Shown: positions 31,601 through 37,106 of the stretch, one piece after another
Position numbering within the stretch: the stretch's first letter is position 1
Layout: each line of letters begins with the position of its first letter
Origin: an uncultured Lachnospiraceae bacterium
Lineage (GTDB): Bacteria > Bacillota > Clostridia > Lachnospirales > Lachnospiraceae
DNA: 37,106 nt
Reading direction: 5' to 3'
Assembly: GCA_910585075.1 (NCBI GenBank)
Contig: CAJUED010000007.1
Coordinates: forward strand, 1-37,106
Program-made: the position numbers and the translations under genes
The notes under the pieces: generated by a model
Told to the model about the DNA's origin: nothing
The model's database searches: none
Seen by the model: only the letters and a program-made list of their open reading frames with translations

Positions 31601-33844
31601 CTATCTCATTCTCTCCAAACGCTTCTCCAGCATAACCGCCTTCATTCCTGTCAGTTCCTCCGTCCTTGCATCAGGCTGTCCGAATCCCACATACAATTGA
31701 CAAAGTCCTTCCGGCGTAAACCTGTTTCCTTCTTCATCCACCAGTGTAAAAGCTTTAGGTGAAATTTCAATTTCAGTCCTCACCGTCTCCTTTGCCTTTA
31801 CCAAAACCCTCCTAAAAGCGCATAACTGAGGATTGGGAATGACAAGCCGGGTCGGGTCATCCTTTTCCTCCGATAAGCCGGACTGTGAACTGTTACAATA
31901 TTTCACGTAAACCTGCACCACCTCCTGGGCATCAAATTCCCCTTCATTTTCCAGCGTTACCGTAATTTTATCTATGCTTTCATCTATTTTATCTCCCTGT
32001 TTGTCGCCCTGCACATTTTCAGGATTTGTCAAATTCGAAGAATTTGTATTCATAGAATTTGCATTCATAGAATTTCCGTTGTCCGACAGCTTTGCATCCT
32101 TTATCACTACTTTCCCGTAATTTAATCCGTAGCCAAAAGGATACTGGGCCTTTCCTTCCATATACCGATAGGTTCTGCCTTTCATGGAATAGTCTGTAAA
32201 CTCAGGCAGCTCCTCCAAGGCCTCATAAAAAGTAACGGGCAGTTTCCCGAAAGCCGCGCTCTCTCCAAAGAGCATTTTTGCAACCGCCTTTCCTCCCTGG
32301 GCCCCGGGGTACCAGAGCTGTACCACTGCGTTAAAATGCTCTGCGGCATAGCCCAAATCAATATCGCTTCCGGCGCACAGGCAGAGCACCACAGGCTTAC
32401 CGGTCTCGGCAACCGCCTCCATAAGAGCCAGCTGTGAATCCGGAAGTTTTAAGGACAGCTTGTCTCCGGATGCGTAGCTGTTGTTGGAATCCCCTTCCTC
32501 TCCCTCCAGGGTCTCGTCCAGTCCCACGCACAAAATCACAACGTCACTGTGCTGTGCTACGATTTTTGCCTCGGAAAGCCTGTCGTAAGGATGAGCCAGC
32601 GCTTCCGTTTTATCTTTAAATAATTCAGCTCCTACAGAATAAAGAATCCTCACATCATCCCCCACATATCTGCGGATTCCCTCAAGGACGGTCACATACT
32701 CCGTCGCCGTCCCATGATAATTTCCAATCAGGGACAAACGGCTGTCCGCGTTGGGCCCAATCACCCCAATGGTGTGCAGCCCATCCTTCTTAAGGGGCAG
32801 AATTCCGTCATTTTTAAGCAGCACAAAGCTCTCCGCCGCCGCCCGCTCCGACAGGGCAAGGTGCTCCCGGCACTCTACCTTTTCATAAGGGATATTGTCA
32901 TATTCCGTCTCCTCAAACAGTCCAAGCACATATCTGGTTGTAAAAAGCCTGACAGCGGCCTTGGTAATGGCTTCCTCAGTTACAAGCCCATCCTGATATG
33001 CGCTTAAAATATGAAGGTATGTATTTCCACAGTTCACATCACACCCTGCATTCAAGGCCATAGCCGCCGATTCCCTGGGGGAAGCCGTTATCCTGTGCCT
33101 TTCATGAAAGTCCTGGATGGCTCCGCAGTCTGACACATAATGGCCTTCAAATCCCCACTTTTTCCTTAAAGTCTCCTCTATCAAAGTTTCACTGCCGCAG
33201 CAGGGCTCGCCGTTGGTGCGGTTGTAGGCGCCCATCACCGCCTCCACTTCCCCCTCTTTTACCAGCGTCTCAAAGGCAGGCAGATAGGTTTCCTCCATAT
33301 CCTTTGCAGAGGCTATGGCATTGAATTCGTGGCGCAGCTCCTCCGGGCCGGAATGTACCGCAAAATGCTTTGCACAGGCCGCCGCCTTCATCACCGGGCC
33401 TTCTCCCTGGAGCCCCTTTACAAAGTTCACACCCATCCTGCCGGTCAAATACGGGTCTTCCCCGTAGGTCTCATGGCCCCGGCCCCATCTGGGATCGCGG
33501 AAAATATTCACATTGGGCGACCAGAAAGTAAGCCCCTTATAAATATCCCGATCTCCCTGCTTTGAGTAGGCATTGTACTTGGCCCGCCCCTCCGTGGCAA
33601 TCACATCCCCAATTTCTTTTAGCAATTCTTCGTCAAAAGTTGCCCCAAGGCCGATTGCCTGAGGAAATACCGTGGCCTGCCCGGCCCTTGCCACACCGTG
33701 GAGGGCTTCATTCCACCAATTATAGGCCGGAACGCCCAGCCTGGGGATGGCGGGAGCGTCGTATTTTAACTGGGAGGCCTTCTCCTCCAGGGTCATTTGG
33801 GAAACCAGTTCCTGTGCATGTTTTCTTGCTTCTTCTCTACGCAT
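31601..33844 (-). CDS. Glycoside hydrolase family 3 (beta-glucosidase/xylosidase type)
   Basis: This 747-residue enzyme has no signal peptide, so it should be cytoplasmic. The N-terminal barrel contains MTLEEKASQLKYDAPAIPRL, NWWNEALHGVARAGQATVFPQ, FRDPRWGRGHETYGEDPYL and KHFAVHSGPE. The nucleophile Asp lies in HYVSDCGAI (near residue 240). The alpha/beta sandwich follows (LLKNDGILPL, VIGPNADSR), then a C-terminal fibronectin-III-like domain. The NWWNEALHG form is typical of beta-xylosidase or beta-glucosidase members. A short Asn-rich insert (NGNSMNANSMNTNSSN) between the sandwich and the last domain comes from 15-base tandem repeats. AAAGGAG supports the start. The substrate is probably an imported oligosaccharide. 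Confidence 0.95.
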   Translation of the reverse strand: MRREEARKHAQELVSQMTLEEKASQLKYDAPAIPRLGVPAYNWWNEALHGVARAGQATVFPQAIGLGATFDEELLKEIGDVIATEGRAKYNAYSKQGDRDIYKGLTFWSPNVNIFRDPRWGRGHETYGEDPYLTGRMGVNFVKGLQGEGPVMKAAACAKHFAVHSGPEELRHEFNAIASAKDMEETYLPAFETLVKEGEVEAVMGAYNRTNGEPCCGSETLIEETLRKKWGFEGHYVSDCGAIQDFHERHRITASPRESAAMALNAGCDVNCGNTYLHILSAYQDGLVTEEAITKAAVRLFTTRYVLGLFEETEYDNIPYEKVECREHLALSERAAAESFVLLKNDGILPLKKDGLHTIGVIGPNADSRLSLIGNYHGTATEYVTVLEGIRRYVGDDVRILYSVGAELFKDKTEALAHPYDRLSEAKIVAQHSDVVILCVGLDETLEGEEGDSNNSYASGDKLSLKLPDSQLALMEAVAETGKPVVLCLCAGSDIDLGYAAEHFNAVVQLWYPGAQGGKAVAKMLFGESAAFGKLPVTFYEALEELPEFTDYSMKGRTYRYMEGKAQYPFGYGLNYGKVVIKDAKLSDNGNSMNANSMNTNSSNLTNPENVQGDKQGDKIDESIDKITVTLENEGEFDAQEVVQVYVKYCNSSQSGLSEEKDDPTRLVIPNPQLCAFRRVLVKAKETVRTEIEISPKAFTLVDEEGNRFTPEGLCQLYVGFGQPDARTEELTGMKAVMLEKRLERMR

Positions 33845-33872
33845 GTTTTCTCCTTTCGTATAACATTTACTT

Positions 33873-34202
33873 TTAGGCTTTATTCACTGGCAATTCCGTT
33901 TCATTATCATCAATTTCATGTAGAAATGCCTTCTCAAATTCACTTTCCGTATATGTAAAAACCTCTTTGAAATATATTTTTTCAAATCTATCCAAACCGA
34001 ACCTCACAAATTTCTTTTTGGCTTTCCTGTGGACATATTTGCTTATCCTGGCTTTCGAGCTGTCTTCCTGCTTTATTTCACTTTTTCCATCAGGGTTTTT
34101 GCCTTCATTGTAAACCAGTATAAAATATATGTTGTTTCTGCAAAACGATATGTTTTCCTTCTTTCCAATGTATAATGCTTTTTTGTATTTCGTTATCTTC
34201 AA
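33873..34202 (-). CDS. Hypothetical ORF lacking a clear start, possibly a remnant
   Basis: The open frame covers 109 codons of Lys- and Phe-rich sequence (KKFVRFGLDRFEKIYFKEV, EFEKAFLHEIDDNETEL) with a protein-like composition. The only available start is TTG, with no ribosome site before it and an in-frame stop just upstream; there is no internal ATG. It ends 28 bases before the GH3 start. It may be the 3' remnant of a longer gene or an ORF using an unusual start. I do not recognise the family. Confidence 0.4.
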   Translation of the reverse strand: MKITKYKKALYIGKKENISFCRNNIYFILVYNEGKNPDGKSEIKQEDSSKARISKYVHRKAKKKFVRFGLDRFEKIYFKEVFTYTESEFEKAFLHEIDDNETELPVNKA

Positions 34203-34256
34203 GTTTTAAAAAATTATAAATTCTATCAACTGTCTTGCTTCTCTGTTACTTATACT

Positions 34257-35042
34257 TTATTCATTGCTTATAGTGACAATCTGATAAGATATACTTATAT
34301 TCTTTTCCCTGAACTGTTCTATGATACTGAGCCGGATATCACTGCATGCCCGGAAGCTTTCGTCCAGGGTTTTGGTCCACACGGTTGTTTTCAAGGTCAC
34401 TCCGTTTTCCGCATAGCCCTTTATAAAGACCTTATTCTCCATGGTATTCAGGGTCATCTCGTGCTCCGCACAGATTCTTTGTACAATGTCCATGGCCTCC
34501 CGCACATCCGCTTCATAGCCAACGGTCACCTCAATAAAGTTTCCTATATTTTCGGTAAAGTTTGTGTTCGTAATCACTGCCGAATCCATCACCGAATTGG
34601 GCACAATACAGCTTTCCCCATTGTACTGGCGGATAATGGTATGCCGCAGTGTAATGTCCTGTACGATTCCCTCCGCCACAATGCTGCCGCCCTGCACCAC
34701 CTTTATTTTATCATTTACATCATAAGGTTTCGTTACGGACAAAGAAATCCCGCTGATTACGTTTGACAGCGCCTGCTGGGCTGCAAAGGTGGCAATCGCC
34801 ACAATCAGAGAACCGCTCTGTAAAAGGGCGGTACTCAAATCCTTTGTGACCGAGAACTGCTGCGCCAGAGCGTAAACTATAATAACAATGACCACAGCAT
34901 TCGCCATGCTCTTGAAAAAATGCAGATGGCTTGAATTATTTTTCCTTGCTATAAGCCTGAAAATCAAATTGATTATCCTGTTGATAAGCAGCCCCGTGGC
35001 AAGAAATATGGCTATTATTATGATTGAACTCAAATTTGTCAT
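34257..35042 (-). CDS. Small mechanosensitive channel, MscS family
   Basis: This is a 261-residue inner-membrane channel that releases solutes under membrane tension. Three hydrophobic segments occupy the first ~105 residues (SSIIIIAIFLATGLLI, AVVIVIIVYALA, and the pore helix SGSLIVAIATFAAQQALSNVISG). The MscS beta domain follows, with VNDKIKVVQGGSIVAEGIVQDITLRHT and the NSVMDSAVITN stretch, and a C-terminal alpha/beta part. The ATG at 35042 is very close to GAGAGGGG; the TTG nine bases further in has better spacing and may be the real start. It stands alone between unrelated genes. Confidence 0.92.
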   Translation of the reverse strand: MTNLSSIIIIAIFLATGLLINRIINLIFRLIARKNNSSHLHFFKSMANAVVIVIIVYALAQQFSVTKDLSTALLQSGSLIVAIATFAAQQALSNVISGISLSVTKPYDVNDKIKVVQGGSIVAEGIVQDITLRHTIIRQYNGESCIVPNSVMDSAVITNTNFTENIGNFIEVTVGYEADVREAMDIVQRICAEHEMTLNTMENKVFIKGYAENGVTLKTTVWTKTLDESFRACSDIRLSIIEQFREKNISISYQIVTISNE

Positions 35043-35239
35043 CCCCTCTCATCCCGTCAAGTGGCCACACTGGCATATACTTGACTTATTATCCCCGGAC
35101 GTCAAATATCAAGAGACGCCAAAAACATTTCTTATACTTTTACATCTCTTATGTACGGCGATTTCCCTTATCATTCATCATACCACATTTCCCAAATGCA
35201 TACAAATGACAAAGCGTATACCTGTCGTCAATCCCTTAT

Positions 35240-36721
35240 TTATTCCGGCACATAACTGTTTTTTTCCTCACCCGAATATTCCTGGAACAGATTTTCTCTG
35301 TCCCATTCTACCTTTTCCTGATAGAACACAACGCTTGCATGTTCCCCTGCAGAAAAGAAATCCGGATTACAGTAAAAATCAACCTTAATATTATAATCGT
35401 CATACCAATCTCTGGTCCGCAGCAAATCCGTTTTCCCTGCATACATAAGGGTGAGCATCACAACAAACGCCGCTCCCAAAATCCTCGCCGCAAACTGCAC
35501 CTTATCCTGTAAGGATGTGCTTTTTTCCTGCAAAGAGAATGCTCTTTCCTCGCAAGATAAATTTTTCTCTTGCAGGGAGTAACTCTTTTCCTGTGAATGA
35601 AATTTTTTCTCCTGCAAAGCAAACAATATCTCCCGCAATTCCTGCAGCGCCCTCTCAAGCAGTTCATATATTCCCAGCGCTACCAGCGGGTACGCGGGAA
35701 GGAGAGTTCTTCCGTAAAATCCGCCTCTTTTAAAGACAACATCCATGCTGACTAACAATACAAAATAGACAAGACAGGCAATGCCCAAATCACATTCCGT
35801 CAATTTTCTCCTTACAAGCAGATAAACAGCCGCCCCGCCGGTCAAAAGCAAAAGTAAAAAGCTGACCGCCCGGATCACTCTATCCCCCTGAAACAGCATA
35901 TTCACATATTCCGCCATCATTCCAAATATACTGCTTCCCGAGGACGCCCATAAGGGCATTCCTTCACCGGACACGCGAAAGTGATATTTCACTATCACCA
36001 GCCCTGCCCCTGCATAGAGAATCAGAACAGGCCAGCATTTCCGTACAAAGGAAAACAACTTCTTTTCCAAAATCAAATGCTCTCCCATCACAATACCCAT
36101 ACAGAAACAACACACCAGCGTTACCGAGTTGGCATAAGCGGATAAGATGAAAATACCGATTGACAATAAAAGCAGGACATGCTTTTCGTAATTCTGTCTT
36201 TTCCACTCACCGTACAAAATAATTCCTGCAAACACGAGAGTGACGGCCATGCCGTATCCCCTTGCCAGCCCAAAGAATTCCGCCGCATAGTAGCAGAAAG
36301 TCAGTATGGCATACTGTATCCCATTCAGTCTTCCCTTACAAAATCTCCACAAAACAAGACCTAAATACACGCATCCCATAATAACGGAAGGCAGACGGAT
36401 TAAAAACTCGCTGTACTGTATCTTGAGCCCGCCGCAGACCAGGGCAATCAAAAAAGTGTTCAGCCAGTGATTGTTGGCCACACTTCCCCAGAAAATACTT
36501 TCCACCATTGATATTGTGGGACTGTCCATCAAGGGTCTTGCATAGGCCAGATAGGTAAAGGCTTCGTCGTAGGTAATTCCTGTGATTGCCGCCCTTATAA
36601 TAAAAGTTAAGGCAACCATCAGACTGGCCACAGCAGCCATAAAGTTGATTGCCCTCTTAGGATTTTCTAAATCCTTTGGGATTGACAAATCCCTTTGTAT
36701 ATTAAAGTTCCTGCTTTTCAT
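35240..36721 (-). CDS. Polytopic membrane glycosyltransferase, GT39/ArnT-like
   Basis: This 493-residue protein has about ten membrane segments. The first outside loop holds TYDEAFTYLAYARPL, with the Asp-Glu pair typical of lipid-sugar-dependent GT-C transferases (protein mannosyltransferase/ArnT type), followed by NNHWLNTFLI. Such enzymes transfer a sugar from a polyprenyl carrier to a protein or glycolipid outside the membrane. A loop near the C terminus carries six heptads of the form QEKxxSL (QEKKFHS, QEKSYSL, QEKNLSC, EERAFSL, QEKSTSL, QDKVQFA), a probable coiled coil. The ATG at 36721 follows GGGAGATAAACAG; the longer frame upstream has no ribosome site. The acceptor is unknown. Confidence 0.8.
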   Translation of the reverse strand: MKSRNFNIQRDLSIPKDLENPKRAINFMAAVASLMVALTFIIRAAITGITYDEAFTYLAYARPLMDSPTISMVESIFWGSVANNHWLNTFLIALVCGGLKIQYSEFLIRLPSVIMGCVYLGLVLWRFCKGRLNGIQYAILTFCYYAAEFFGLARGYGMAVTLVFAGIILYGEWKRQNYEKHVLLLLSIGIFILSAYANSVTLVCCFCMGIVMGEHLILEKKLFSFVRKCWPVLILYAGAGLVIVKYHFRVSGEGMPLWASSGSSIFGMMAEYVNMLFQGDRVIRAVSFLLLLLTGGAAVYLLVRRKLTECDLGIACLVYFVLLVSMDVVFKRGGFYGRTLLPAYPLVALGIYELLERALQELREILFALQEKKFHSQEKSYSLQEKNLSCEERAFSLQEKSTSLQDKVQFAARILGAAFVVMLTLMYAGKTDLLRTRDWYDDYNIKVDFYCNPDFFSAGEHASVVFYQEKVEWDRENLFQEYSGEEKNSYVPE

Positions 36722-36948
36722 CTGTTTATCTCCCTTTTTCCGTATTCCTACGGTAAAAATATCATACCACAAGTGTATACAAAAAACTATTCAATTCTAA
36801 AGATTTACAGACGTCAAAAAAGGCTGCCTGTCTGCAACCCTTTTCTCCATAATATCTTCCATATTTGATTTCTGCGGCTTAGGACACCTCTGCCGATACG
36901 CTGATATTTACGGCTTCTTCACCTTCTTAAACCAAAGCCTTAAGCACC

Positions 36949-37106
36949 GGCCTTTAACTCCGTCTTGTAGCTGCGACCTTGGACTCTTGCTTTTGGCTCT
37001 GACCTTTGGCTCCGGCCTTTAGCTACGACCTTGGGCTCTTGCCCTTGGCTTTGACCTTTGGCTCCGGCCTTTAGCTACGACCTTGGGCTCTTGCCCTTGG
37101 CTTTGA
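36949..37106. repeat. 52-base tandem repeat built from 13-base units, cut by window edge
   Basis: AGCTRCGACCTTGG recurs at 36969, 37021 and 37073, a constant 52-base step. Each 52-base unit consists of four related 12-14-base blocks (GACCTTTGGCTCC, GGCCTTTAGCTAC, GACCTTGGGCTCTT, GCCCTTGGCTTT). The last two units are nearly identical and the first is diverged. Because 52 is not a multiple of three, and TAG and TGA occur, no frame stays open on plus; minus frames also meet TAA or TAG. The array continues past the window end. Between 36722 and 36948 I see only AT-rich promoter sequence and nothing else supportable. Confidence 0.85.

Overview
The window looks like the chromosome of a gut-type Lachnospiraceae (Clostridia). 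The evidence is a pyruvate phosphate dikinase of the usual length, AAGGAGG-type ribosome binding sites, an AgrC/AgrA-like GHKL-LytTR pair, HxlR regulators, an SLC45-type sugar carrier and a mucinase-like M60 protein with a dockerin. This is judged from protein character and composition; no species is claimed.

Layout. 1-2616 (minus): a LytTR response regulator, its GHKL kinase and a conserved protein cut by the window edge form one operon, with a 22-bp-spaced direct repeat upstream. 2917-5935: a small redox or detoxification neighbourhood with an amidohydrolase, two HxlR regulators, a nitroreductase and a histidine phosphatase. A shared TTGGGWAG half-site links the second HxlR region to the phosphatase promoter. 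6137-8013: an ECF sigma factor and its overlapping membrane partner. 8376-8469: a repeat array. 8628-13736: ppdK, a glycerophosphodiesterase and an SLC45-type carrier. 14092-16100: a FIST sensory protein paired with a soluble chemoreceptor. 16322-19641: an ABC-F ATPase followed after 2 bases by a PHP-HAD fusion. 19648-19991: a 190-base palindromic element and a tRNA-Glu(CUC). 20166-23722: a hendecad coiled-coil protein, a lipoprotein of the ComEC-type metallo-beta-lactamase fold, a hairpin cluster, a J-domain protein and an unknown protein. 23803-30834: a two-gene secreted system, a 1896-residue dockerin-bearing M60 metallopeptidase and a membrane-anchored protein with a cohesin-like ectodomain. 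31376-36721: a 49-residue protein with a structured leader, a GH3 glycosidase, a doubtful small ORF, an MscS channel and a GT39-like membrane glycosyltransferase. The window ends inside a 52-bp tandem repeat.

How the parts may work together. The strongest candidate for an undescribed system is the M60/cohesin-like pair. The peptidase has two calcium-loop dockerin repeats but no visible cell-wall sorting signal, and the next gene encodes a plausible membrane receptor for it. A second theme is structured intergenic DNA: nested or interleaved hairpins, several sharing the core GGCTGAACTGTTACAA, occur at 16.1, 19.7 and 31.0 kb, with an unrelated hairpin cluster at 21.8 kb. All functions are read from motifs by eye; no database search was possible.
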